Assembly (NCBI GenBank): GCA_029563075.1
Contig: JAKQTN010000037.1
Location: 1-64,000, forward strand
Direction: 5' to 3'
DNA: 64,000 nucleotides
DNA from: Pseudomonadota bacterium
Lineage (GTDB): Bacteria > Pseudomonadota > Gammaproteobacteria > Burkholderiales > Methylophilaceae
Both the position numbers and the translations under genes were made by a program. Each line of letters begins with the position of its first letter. Position 1 is the stretch's first letter. Positions 1 through 8,482 of the stretch are shown piece by piece. The notes beneath the pieces were generated by a model. That model saw nothing but the letters and a program-made list of their open reading frames with translations. It had not been told where the DNA came from and did not search any database.

Positions 1-140
1 CGCCTGATTACACTTAATATCGCCACGTCGATCACTCCTATTCTCCTGCTCAGGTTGTGAGCAGAATAGTATCGCTACGTGGGTCAAATTTAGATGCATA
101 TTTCTATGCTAGATGGGTCAATATTCGATGCAATTTAACA
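1..140. mobile_element. Probable right end of an IS21-like insertion sequence (partial)
   Basis: Two imperfect direct repeats sharing GGGTCAA and GATGCA lie at 79-98 and 113-132, and a 7-bp hairpin (CTGCTCA/TGAGCAG) lies at 46-64. The stretch ends in CA at 139-140, exactly where the neighbouring AlbA-domain reading frame breaks off. IS21-family ends carry repeated GGGTCA-type motifs and terminate in TG...CA, so this is read as one IS end. The transposase genes would lie outside the window. No transposase is visible, so the family assignment is inference. Confidence 0.5.
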
Positions 141-461
141 ACCGAAGCGCGTTGAGTTGAAATTTATTGTTTCAGCATTCCACTCAATATCTACAGAAAA
201 GTATTCTAGAAAGATTTTGTTTAACTCTCTTGGGTCAAATTTATCAAACCTATCATCCAGCAGTCCTATAGGTTCATGAGGTTTGTCTTTTATGCCAAAA
301 ACTATCATGCCCCCTTGGTTATTAGCCATTCCAACAAGTGAACGAGCATACTCGACAAGACTTTCACCAAAACGAAAAGTTTCTTTAAATTCTAGAACTT
401 GCGACTCGCGTTGTTTTACGTAACCACTTTCGTTTAAAGTCAGCATGCCTTTTGATTTCAC
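135..461 (-). pseudogene. AlbA_2 (Schlafen-type) DNA-binding domain protein, C-terminally truncated
   Basis: The 108-residue frame carries the N-terminal half of an AlbA_2 domain: ESQVLEFKETF near residues 19-29, then EYARSLVGMANNQGGMIVFGIKD near 38-60, the typical 'EFK...ANxxGGxxxxGI' pattern of predicted DNA-binding proteins related to Schlafen. Family members usually run to about 400-500 residues with further domains. Here the frame ends at the junction with the IS-like end (about 134-140), with the tail FNSTRFGC. It looks disrupted by that insertion and is probably non-functional. Such genes are common on genomic islands, sometimes in defence clusters; its role here is unknown. Confidence 0.65.
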
Positions 462-659
462 CTATTTTTAGATTAGTTGATTGCATTAGTCTACCTTAAA
501 TTCAATGCTTTCACTTTTCCTAATAGTTAGCCAATTTGACGGAAATAATACGGGAATATTTTTTGATAATAAATTGAATTGTATGCCACACAGTATTTGA
601 TATTGGAAATCATTCGCCAATATTTACAACAACAAAAATCATAACAACTGGATCAACAA

Positions 660-803
660 ATGAAAATTAAAGAATTATTTCGCCGCGATAAAAATGTTTG
701 CGAAATCGAAAAACCTAAAACTAATATGAAGCTGAGGGATTTTCTGAAAGTGGCTGGCTTCATTCCAGCCACCAATAAAGATGGTAAACCAGTAAGTAAC
801 TAA
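660..803 (+). CDS. Small hypothetical protein of the integrated element (47 aa)
   Basis: An uninterrupted frame starts at an ATG and encodes a basic 47-residue peptide (starts MKIKELFRRDKNV, ends KDGKPVSN). No family is recognised and no transmembrane segment is visible. The upstream ribosome-binding signal is weak (GGATC about 6 bases before the start). It is convergent with the next minus-strand gene. Coding status is uncertain; the support is frame length and position in an otherwise empty 370-base stretch of the element. Confidence 0.35.
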   Translation: MKIKELFRRDKNVCEIEKPKTNMKLRDFLKVAGFIPATNKDGKPVSN

Positions 804-830
804 TTTACGGTAAAGCTGAGATTTGTAGCT

Positions 831-1073
831 TTAAATAATGCCAAGTTTAGTTTTTAGTTCAGGACTGTCCAACACAATTTGAAGGTGATTGTCTTGCCTG
901 TGATAATGATTTGTGTGTTTATAGCAGTTACCTTTTGGCGAGAATTCTGGGTTGTGAACGATTCTTACATCGCTGATAGTTCCATCGTCTATCCATTCCA
1001 CCATTCCCTCTGATACTAGGTTTATAGGTGTTTTACAATCATCACAAAGCAATGGGTGACTAATAATTGTCAT
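831..1073 (-). CDS. Hypothetical cysteine/histidine-rich protein (80 aa)
   Basis: The 80-residue frame lies downstream of the recombinase on the same strand, 68 bases after its stop. It has a CDDC pair near residues 10-13, a later Cys and several His (KHTNHYHRQDNH), suggesting but not proving metal binding. No known family is recognised. Its position beside the recombinase suggests element cargo or an accessory factor. Confidence 0.5.
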   Translation of the reverse strand: MTIISHPLLCDDCKTPINLVSEGMVEWIDDGTISDVRIVHNPEFSPKGNCYKHTNHYHRQDNHLQIVLDSPELKTKLGII

Positions 1074-1141
1074 ATTTAAAGCTGTCCTTAAGTTTAAGTG
1101 ATAATGGGTGCAGAACTATGCCTCATTATGCTGCATTTCCT

Positions 1142-2875
1142 CTACGCAATGCCTTTTTTAGTTTGCTGGTTTGCCCTCATTGAAATACCAGCACCTAACA
1201 TCACATTTCTGATTGCCCCAGTTTTGTATTTTATTTTGATAGTGCGCTGATATTTTTTACAAAACTTTGCAAAATCCTTGGTTATCACAATTTCTGCTAC
1301 TGTTTTAGCTTTAGATGATATTTGCCTAAAAGCTTTTATTTCTTCACTGTCATCATCATATTCCCAAGGCATATAAGCAACATCTTGCTCTATGAGCTGA
1401 ATATTCTCAATTTGCCTAGCTAACAACTGATTCACTGACGACCTAAACATATAATCATCATGGTGATCTTGGATTTTTTCAATTAGCTCCTTTAGCTCGG
1501 TAGAACCAAGTGCTTTTCTAGCGTCATTTTCTTCAATTAGCTGCTTTTCAACATTTTCAATCTGGCTTTTCAAGATTATTATTTCAGCTTCTAAGCTATT
1601 GAGCTGTTCAAAAATCCTCTTCTTTGAAGCCTCTGGCAAATCGCTACCTACCAGATAGCTGGTCGCTCGATTAGCATCATCAACTTTATTTTTTAGTTTA
1701 GTCTGGAGAATTTCCGACTCACTCAGAAGACTTAATTTCTTGTCTTCAATATTATCTATTAGCTCATCAAAATTAATTTCCCTAAAGTGGCTGAAAAGAC
1801 TATTTTCTAGGTCACTTAATTTCCATTCACCCATTTTGCACGCACCACCTTGAAGGGTATTGTAGCAGCAAAGTGTTTTCCCACCTTTGGGTGTATCGCC
1901 ACGATTTCTTAGAGCCATTCTAAATCCACATGAGCCGCAATAAGTAAAACCACTAAAGATGTTTGAAAATGAAACCCCTTTTCTGCCTCTATCGTTTACG
2001 TTTCTGCGCTGGATTGCTGCGTTTGCAAGATGGTAGGTGTTGTCATCAACACACTTTGGGTAATAATCCAGAATTGGATCACCTGTTTTTTCACGCTTGC
2101 CTTCTTTTTTCGTGTAAGTTTGCAACTCTCCAATTACGGTTCTACTGCTCAATATTTTTTTGATATACGAGCGATGCCATAATGTTGCACCGCCAAATAC
2201 AGGAAAATGACGCTCATTCAGATATCTTGCAATTCCGTATTGTCCGCAAGTGTTAATGCATAGGTCAAATATTAATCTTACAACTTTTGCCTTCTCTTCT
2301 ATAAGGTCAAATTTTTGTGTTGTTTCATTATATTTAAGCCACGCTGGACAAGCTCTTGTGATTATCTTTGTTGATGCTTTTGTGCGCTTATTTTCCCATG
2401 ATGCACGTAGGCGCCTAGACTTCATTTCAGATTCTTCATTAGCTCTAAACATGACGCTTAAGCCAATGAATAGAGAGGAAGGATTGGAACTAACAATTTC
2501 TCTCGTGTAACGCTGATTATCAGATAACGTTACAATTTCAATTCCTGAAGTTAGGATGTTCATGAATTGTTTTAACGCTTCTGCCAATCTGTCGCGCGAT
2601 AACCTATCAAGACTTTCAACTAACAACACGCTATTCTGGGGAATTTTTTTAGCTTGAAGTGCGGCTAGAAAAACCGCAAGAACACCATTTTGTGTATTAT
2701 TGCCATTGAAAGCAGAAACGCCTATGTCTTTTAATGGAATACCATCAATTTCATCAACCAACTCAAGATCATTGGTTTTTGCATAGGCTTCTGATGCTTC
2801 AAGTTGACGTCGTAGACTATCACCCTTTAATTGGGTTTCAGTGGACATCCGAATATAGGAATATGCTTTGCGCAT
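1142..2875 (-). CDS. Large serine recombinase (site-specific integrase)
   Basis: At 577 residues this has the large serine recombinase architecture. A resolvase N-terminal catalytic domain (about 1-150) has the nucleophile serine in AYSYIRMSTETQ (Ser11) and the supporting LVESLDRLSRD motif near 85-95. A recombinase domain follows (about 170-290), then a zinc-ribbon (CGSCGFRMALR... C-C pair near 315-350), a coiled coil (about 380-460) and a variable C-terminus. These enzymes integrate and excise mobile elements at short att sites with a dinucleotide crossover. Its start codon lies only about 40-50 bases from the point where comM is broken, the usual placement of an integrase beside its own attachment site. 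It is transcribed in the same direction as the interrupted comM, so the comM promoter could read into it. It is visibly more AT-rich than the chromosome to the right. Confidence 0.93.
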   Translation of the reverse strand: MRKAYSYIRMSTETQLKGDSLRRQLEASEAYAKTNDLELVDEIDGIPLKDIGVSAFNGNNTQNGVLAVFLAALQAKKIPQNSVLLVESLDRLSRDRLAEALKQFMNILTSGIEIVTLSDNQRYTREIVSSNPSSLFIGLSVMFRANEESEMKSRRLRASWENKRTKASTKIITRACPAWLKYNETTQKFDLIEEKAKVVRLIFDLCINTCGQYGIARYLNERHFPVFGGATLWHRSYIKKILSSRTVIGELQTYTKKEGKREKTGDPILDYYPKCVDDNTYHLANAAIQRRNVNDRGRKGVSFSNIFSGFTYCGSCGFRMALRNRGDTPKGGKTLCCYNTLQGGACKMGEWKLSDLENSLFSHFREINFDELIDNIEDKKLSLLSESEILQTKLKNKVDDANRATSYLVGSDLPEASKKRIFEQLNSLEAEIIILKSQIENVEKQLIEENDARKALGSTELKELIEKIQDHHDDYMFRSSVNQLLARQIENIQLIEQDVAYMPWEYDDDSEEIKAFRQISSKAKTVAEIVITKDFAKFCKKYQRTIKIKYKTGAIRNVMLGAGISMRANQQTKKGIA

Positions 2876-2911
2876 GATATGAATTTCATTATAGCTCTAC
2901 TACATTTAATT

Positions 2912-2932
2912 GTACACAACGTCATCACGCTG
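2912..2932. other. Inferred attachment-site junction of the element inside comM
   Basis: On the minus strand, conserved ComM sequence runs to the codons for AAAGGHSV (about 2927-2950) and then changes to unrelated residues that end at a stop at 2827. The family normally continues into the Walker A loop here. The crossover therefore lies close to the GGCCACAGCGTG stretch. The exact boundary and any direct repeat cannot be fixed because the other junction is off the window. Confidence 0.6.
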
Positions 2933-3591
2933 TGGCCGCCCGCTGCGGCAATTTCTAACGCGCGTTTGGCCTGAGATTGGCCTTTAACTTCGTTGAAATC
3001 GGGGTAACTGATATTTTGAATTTGTGCATTCGATTCATGCTGATTTAATGAAGTATGGCCGCTTAAATGAGCGCATACCTCGAGCAAGGAATTGGCGGGA
3101 TAGATAATCGCGTCCTTCACCAAGCTGGCTTCTTGTGCACTCATTTGGGGCAGAATAAACGCACGCTTATTTTTTGCACCTTTATGTGCTGTTTGATTTT
3201 GAACCATATGATAAGTCATCGCCAGCGCGCCGCGGATTGGGCGTAGCTCGCCAGTGAGCGCCAATTCACCCGCAATTTCATAGCGGATAAGCGGCTCGCT
3301 AGGTATTTGGCCGCTGGCAGCCAATATCCCCAGCGCGATGGGTAAATCGTAACGACCACTTTCTTTAGGCAAATCGGCTGGTGCGAGGTTGACGGTGATA
3401 CGTTTTGCGGGAAACTCAAACTGCGCGGTAAGGATGGCGGCGCGCACACGATCTTTACTTTCTTTCACTTCGGCCTCGGGCAAGCCGACGATAGCAAATT
3501 GCGGCAAACCATTGGCTAGATGCACCTCTACCACCACCTCTGGGGCATCCATGCCGCTCAAAGCGCGGCTGTAGAGGACAGCTAAAGACAT
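2927..3591 (-). pseudogene. comM: ComM/YifB Mg-chelatase-like AAA+ ATPase, interrupted by integration
   Basis: The N-terminal 220 or so residues are clearly ComM/YifB. They start MSLAVLYSRALSG, continue VHLANGLPQFAIVGLPEAEVKESKDRV, and reach DFNEVKGQSQAKRALEIAAAGGHS, the segment just before Walker A. The family is about 500 residues, so the AAA+ ATPase core and C-terminal zinc-containing part are missing. The frame runs on about 33 foreign codons to a stop at 2827. ComM is a hexameric branch-migration helicase that aids integration of homologous DNA during natural transformation. Its gene is a known integration site for resistance islands in Acinetobacter. Loss of the motor domain should inactivate it unless the element excises. 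Confidence 0.92.
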
Positions 3592-3593
3592 AT

Positions 3594-3830
3594 TTACTTG
3601 GCTTTTTCTTCTAATTCGGCCAATTTTGCTTCCAACATATTCAGCTTTTCTCGCGTGTTGCGCAGCACTTCTGCTTGCACATCAAACTCTTCGCGTGAAA
3701 TAAGCTCCATTTTGGTGAACGCGCCCTGAATTAGTGCATTTATGTTCTTTTCTACATCTGCCAATGGGCTTGATTTAATCATCTCATTGATTTTATTAGA
3801 TATTTCATTAATTTTTTCTGAGCTAAACAT
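3594..3830 (-). CDS. ubiK: UbiK family ubiquinone biosynthesis accessory factor (BMFP)
   Basis: The 78-residue protein has an N-terminal amphipathic helix region (MFSSEKINEISNKINEMI) and a C-terminal coiled coil (LRNTREKLNMLEAKLAELEEKAK). This matches the BMFP/YqiC family, known to trimerise and assist aerobic ubiquinone assembly with UbiJ in enterobacteria. Length fits. It lies just upstream of comM, with its stop 2 bases from the comM start, a common arrangement in betaproteobacteria and probably one transcript. Function here is by homology only. Confidence 0.85.
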   Translation of the reverse strand: MFSSEKINEISNKINEMIKSSPLADVEKNINALIQGAFTKMELISREEFDVQAEVLRNTREKLNMLEAKLAELEEKAK

Positions 3831-3938
3831 GGCAATTCCTCGTTATTTTGTAGCAGTTTAGCAGATTTTAACGGCTAAACCACAAATGCGCTACTGTTTA
3901 ATTATTGATTATCTTATTGATTATAAACATATTTTTTG

Positions 3939-3955
3939 TTGGCACGCGCTTTGCT
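3939..3955 (+). promoter_or_regulatory. Sigma54 promoter of glnK-amtB
   Basis: TGGCACG at 3940-3946, four bases, then TTGCT at 3951-3955 match the RpoN consensus TGGCACG-N4-TTGCW at every specified position. The element lies 55 bases before the glnK start. This predicts nitrogen-limitation control through an NtrC-type activator. No clear NtrC palindrome was identified by eye upstream. Confidence 0.9.
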
Positions 3956-4006
3956 AATGCTAAATGTGGTTTTATTTTATTTGTTCTAAAACATAAAGGG
4001 GATTGA

Positions 4007-4348
<342 letters not shown>

Positions 4349-4358
4349 GGGGCCTAGC

Positions 4359-5900
4359 ATGAATAAAATTACAGGCATGAAGAAATTTTTATCTATATTT
4401 TCGTTAGTCGCCATACTAGGTTTAGGCGCGACACAAATGAGTTTTGCGGAAGACGCTGCCGCTGCTGCTACAGTAGAGGCGGTAGCTGATGCGGCAGTAG
4501 CCATGGATGCCGCAGCAAGCAGCTCTTCAGCACCAGCCAAGGCAGCGCCTGTAGAAGCGGCGCCAGCTGAGGCCGCAGCTGCGCCTGCACCTGTTCCAAA
4601 CAAGGGCGACACGGCATGGATGATTGTAGCCACGGCCTTGGTCACTTTAATGACCATTCCAGGCTTGGCTTTGTTTTACGGCGGCCTGGTTCGTCAAAAA
4701 AATATGCTGTCCGTCCTAATGCAAACCTTTGTGATCTTTTCATTCATGGGTGTGCTATGGGCGCTGTATGGCTATAGCGTGGCGTTTACAGGTAGCAACC
4801 CTTATTTTGGCGGCCTGAGTAAGGCGTTTCTGGCAGGCATCACACCGGATTCCATCGCAGCCACTTTTAGCAAAGGCGCATATATTCCTGAGCTGATTTT
4901 CGTTGCTTTCCAACTCACTTTTGCAGCTATTACGCCAGCCCTGATTATCGGTGCGTTTGCAGAGCGTATGAAGTTTTCTGCTGTGTTAGCCTTTATGGCG
5001 CTCTGGTTTACCTTTGCTTACTTGCCAATGGCGCACATGGTCTGGTACTGGGATGGTCCTGACGCAATTACCAGTGCTGAATCACTCAATACCGTATTAG
5101 CAAATGCTGGCTGGTTATGGGCTAAGGGTGCAATTGACTTTGCAGGCGGAACTGTTGTGCATATCAACGCAGGTGTCGCAGGTTTGGTTGCCTGTATCGT
5201 GTTGGGTAAGCGTATTGGCTACGGTAAAGAAGCCATGACGCCCCACAGCCTGACATTAACCATGGTAGGCGCGGCGTTACTATGGGTGGGCTGGTTTGGC
5301 TTTAATGCCGGCTCGAATTTGGAAGCTAACGGCTATGCAGCGCTGGCTTTCCTCAACACCATGATCGCCACTGGCGCAGCAACACTTTCTTGGATGTTTG
5401 TTGAGTGGTTCCATAAATCAAAACCATCTATGTTGGGTGCGGCTTCTGGTGCGGTTGCCGGCTTGGTCGCTGTGACTCCAGCCTGCGGCTTCGTAGGCCC
5501 AATGGGAGCCATCATCATCGGCCTGTTAGTTTCACCAATCTGCTACATTTTTGTATCAAAAGTAAAACACATGTTTGGTTACGATGATGCACTGGATGTA
5601 TTTGGTATACATGCCGTAGGTGGTATATTTGGCGCACTGGCGACTGGCGTGTTTGTAAACCCGGCTTTGGGTGGCATGGGCGTATATGACTATGTTGCAA
5701 ATGCTGTCGGTGAATACAACTTTGCTGCACAAATGACCGCGCAATTATGGGCCGTTGGCACAGCAATCGTCGTGTCTGCAGTCGTCGCGTTCATCTCGCT
5801 TAAAGTTGTGGACATCTTGATCGGTCTGCGTGTATCTGAAGAATCTGAGCGTGAGGGCTTGGATACAACGGAACATGGCGAGCGTGCTTATCACGTGTAA
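4359..5900 (+). CDS. amtB: Ammonium transporter AmtB with signal peptide and Ala-rich linker
   Basis: The start was set at the ATG at 4359, behind AAGGGG, because it follows the glnK stop and begins a signal peptide (MNKITGMKKFLSIFSLVAI...SFAED). A roughly 50-residue Ala/Pro-rich linker follows, then an 11-helix Amt core. Core motifs include GDTAWMIVATALVTLMTIPGLALFYGGLVR, the first pore histidine in GGTVVHINAGVAGLV and the second in FGIHAVGGIFGALATGVF. The protein conducts ammonium and is gated by GlnK. The C-terminus (ESEREGLDTTEHGERAYHV) is the typical regulatory tail. The precursor is about 513 residues. The long low-complexity linker is common in betaproteobacterial AmtB. Confidence 0.95.
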   Translation: MNKITGMKKFLSIFSLVAILGLGATQMSFAEDAAAAATVEAVADAAVAMDAAASSSSAPAKAAPVEAAPAEAAAAPAPVPNKGDTAWMIVATALVTLMTIPGLALFYGGLVRQKNMLSVLMQTFVIFSFMGVLWALYGYSVAFTGSNPYFGGLSKAFLAGITPDSIAATFSKGAYIPELIFVAFQLTFAAITPALIIGAFAERMKFSAVLAFMALWFTFAYLPMAHMVWYWDGPDAITSAESLNTVLANAGWLWAKGAIDFAGGTVVHINAGVAGLVACIVLGKRIGYGKEAMTPHSLTLTMVGAALLWVGWFGFNAGSNLEANGYAALAFLNTMIATGAATLSWMFVEWFHKSKPSMLGAASGAVAGLVAVTPACGFVGPMGAIIIGLLVSPICYIFVSKVKHMFGYDDALDVFGIHAVGGIFGALATGVFVNPALGGMGVYDYVANAVGEYNFAAQMTAQLWAVGTAIVVSAVVAFISLKVVDILIGLRVSEESEREGLDTTEHGERAYHV

Positions 5901-5914
5901 TCAGTAAATTTGCT

Positions 5915-5954
5915 GTAAAACAAACGGACGCTACGGCGTCCGTTTTTGTTTTAC
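5915..5954 (+). terminator. Rho-independent terminator after amtB
   Basis: The 10-bp perfect stem AAACGGACGC (5922-5931) / GCGTCCGTTT (5936-5945) has a TACG loop. It is extended outward by GTAAAAC/GTTTTAC to make A- and T-rich flanks. It could work in both directions. Confidence 0.88.
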
Positions 5955-5965
5955 GATAGCATTTA

Positions 5966-6005
5966 TATGCCCCAAAAGCCCCATGGATATTGACTTGCAA
6001 AGCAT
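5966..6005 (+). repeat. REP-like palindrome, degenerate copy
   Basis: It shares the core CATGGATATTG-CTTGCA and the outer tatgc/gcata arms with the repeat family clustered at 37.8-41.0 kb, but the left arm has decayed (CCCAAAAGCC). Confidence 0.6.
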
Positions 6006-6169
6006 ATTGTTTATGGGAAAATATTCTGGATTTTTGTTGCACTAGGCGCCAAGCAGCGTCAGCGTGTACTATTAGCATTTATAAAAAGACCTAACGGCTA
6101 AAATTAAAAACATTTTAAGACTAGGTAAAAAAATAATATTTAGATAACAACGAAACAGGAGGAGTCTTT

Positions 6170-8302
6170 ATGTTAGCAAGTATCCTGCGTTTTATTAGCA
6201 AAATACTATTTCGCGTCGAGGTGCGCGGCTTAGAGAATGTGCCCGCTGAAAATGGGCTGTTGATCGTCGCTAATCACGAATCATTTTTGGATGGTTTATT
6301 GCTGTGCATATTTTTGCCAAAAAAAGCCACTTTTGTCGTACATACCTCTACCTTTAAAAAATGGGCATTTAGGCAAGCCTTACGTTTAACGCGCCATGTA
6401 GAAGTAGATACCGCTAATCCAATTGCCATGAAAAAGGTGATTAAACTGCTTGAAGCCGGCGAAAATGTAGTGGTTTTCCCAGAAGGACGTGTTACGGCAA
6501 CTGGAGAAATACAAAAAGTGTATGACGGCCCTGGGTTTATTGCAGGGAAAACGGGGGCAACTGTTTTACCTGTGCGTATCGATGGCGCAGGAGAATCTTA
6601 TTATGGACGCTTAGCACGCCACCAGCTAAAGCGCTTATTTCCTCGAGTCACTCTCACGGTGCTACCTACCACCAGCATCGTGATGCCAAAAGCCACGAAC
6701 CGCAGCTTTCCTACAGCCAGGCAACGGCGCCGCATCGCGGGCGAAGGCATGCGCAGCGTAATGCAAAAAATGCTGTTTCAGGCGCAGAAAAGCCGCACCT
6801 TGTTTGAAGCATTTTTAGATGCTGTGGATAAATTCGGTGGCGACTACAAACTCATTGAGGATCTCAATGAAGTAGAAGAAACCTATCAGAATGTATTGAA
6901 AAAAAGCCTGGCGCTAGGAAGAATCGTTACCAAAGTCAGTAGCCCGAACGAGGTCGTCGGCGTGCTCATGCCCAACATTACCAATACCGTTGCACTGATT
7001 TTAGGTATGTCGGCATTTAACCGTATCCCTGCCATGATCAATTACACAGCTGGTACAGCAGGCATGCAAAATTCCTGCGCGGCGGCTGATGTAAAAACCG
7101 TAATTACCTCACGCAAGTTTATTGAAACGGCCAAACTGGAAGAGGTTATTGCCGACCTGAAAGACCTCAACCTCCTATATCTTGAAGACCTGCGTGCTGA
7201 TTTTGGCATAGTCGACCGCGCCTGGCTGATAGGATATGCCTTGCGCTATCCGCGGGCGGTGATGGAATCCAGCTTCCCCGAGGAACCCGCTGTTGTATTG
7301 TTTACTTCAGGCTCCGAGGGCAAACCAAAAGGCGTAGTGCATTCGCATAAAAGCATTTTGACCAATATCGCACAGATTATGGCGGTACTGGATTTCAACC
7401 CCACCGATAAATTCATGATGGTGTTACCTATATTCCACGCCTTTGGATTTACGGGTTCCATGCTGCCTGTGTTAAACGGCATTAAAATTCACTTGTTCCC
7501 GTCACCTCTGCAATACAAAGTCATACCAGAAATCATCTACGACCGCGGCTGCACGGTATTTTTTGCCACCAGCACTTTCTTGGCAAATTATGCCAAATAT
7601 GCCCATCCTTACGATTTTTATAAACTCAGAATCGTGATTGCAGGTGCAGAAAAGCTTAATGATGAGGTGCGCAAAATTTATACGGAAAAATTCGGCATCC
7701 GCATTCTTGAAGGCTACGGCGCCACAGAATGCGCACCCGTGCTTTCGGCCAACACGCCGATGGCAAACCTGAATGGAAGCGTAGGCCAGTTCATCCCCGG
7801 CCTGGAACACAAGTTAGAGTCTGTGCCTGGCATTCATACTGGCGGCTTGCTGTATGTGCGTGGCGAAAACGTAATGAAAGGCTATTACCTGTTCGATAAT
7901 CCGGGCGTGCTTTATCCTCCCGAAGATGGCTGGTACAACACGGGCGACATTGTTGAAGTCGATGCCCAGGGCTTTATTCACATCAAAGGCCGCGTGAAAC
8001 GTTTCGCCAAAGTGGCAGGCGAAATGGTGTCTCTAGAAGTGGTGGAAAAGATCGCCAATACTGCCGCGCCAGAGTACCAGCATGCTGCCAGCACCCAAAC
8101 CGATGCACAACGCGGTGAAAATATCATTCTATTCACGACCGACCCTACATTGAAACGTGAGGATTTGCAAATTGTGGCCAAAAATCTTGGAAACCCCGAA
8201 ATCGCCATTGCACGCAAAATCGTACGCATTACAGAGTTACCTTTGCTCGGCACAGGCAAAACAGACTACGTCACACTTAAGCAGATGGCAGAAAATGCTT
8301 AA
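6170..8302 (+). CDS. aas: Bifunctional 2-acylglycerophosphoethanolamine acyltransferase / acyl-ACP synthetase
   Basis: At 710 residues this matches E. coli Aas (719) in length and order. An N-terminal PlsC-type acyltransferase has the catalytic NHESFLD (HX4D, His35-Asp40) and the FPEGR motif near 105. A C-terminal AMP-forming synthetase has FTSGSEGKPKGV near 377, EGYGATECAP near 518 and NTGDIVEVD near 590. It re-acylates lysophosphatidylethanolamine at the inner membrane using fatty acids activated on ACP. Ribosome-binding site CAGGAGGAG lies before the ATG. It stands alone in a unit but precedes two other envelope genes. The assignment is firm at family level. Confidence 0.92.
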   Translation: MLASILRFISKILFRVEVRGLENVPAENGLLIVANHESFLDGLLLCIFLPKKATFVVHTSTFKKWAFRQALRLTRHVEVDTANPIAMKKVIKLLEAGENVVVFPEGRVTATGEIQKVYDGPGFIAGKTGATVLPVRIDGAGESYYGRLARHQLKRLFPRVTLTVLPTTSIVMPKATNRSFPTARQRRRIAGEGMRSVMQKMLFQAQKSRTLFEAFLDAVDKFGGDYKLIEDLNEVEETYQNVLKKSLALGRIVTKVSSPNEVVGVLMPNITNTVALILGMSAFNRIPAMINYTAGTAGMQNSCAAADVKTVITSRKFIETAKLEEVIADLKDLNLLYLEDLRADFGIVDRAWLIGYALRYPRAVMESSFPEEPAVVLFTSGSEGKPKGVVHSHKSILTNIAQIMAVLDFNPTDKFMMVLPIFHAFGFTGSMLPVLNGIKIHLFPSPLQYKVIPEIIYDRGCTVFFATSTFLANYAKYAHPYDFYKLRIVIAGAEKLNDEVRKIYTEKFGIRILEGYGATECAPVLSANTPMANLNGSVGQFIPGLEHKLESVPGIHTGGLLYVRGENVMKGYYLFDNPGVLYPPEDGWYNTGDIVEVDAQGFIHIKGRVKRFAKVAGEMVSLEVVEKIANTAAPEYQHAASTQTDAQRGENIILFTTDPTLKREDLQIVAKNLGNPEIAIARKIVRITELPLLGTGKTDYVTLKQMAENA

Positions 8303-8482
8303 TTCTTACAACTGCCAACAAGCAGTTGATATGAATATATTTTCTCCTTATATTATTGGCAACCCGATTTTTTGCGTCATCGGCATGCTGACATTTGGCA
8401 GGTTACGCAAATACTAAATCCGTTTCTTTATATTTAGCCCGTTGCATTTATAATAGCGTTTTGATTTTAAAGTAAATACTGC

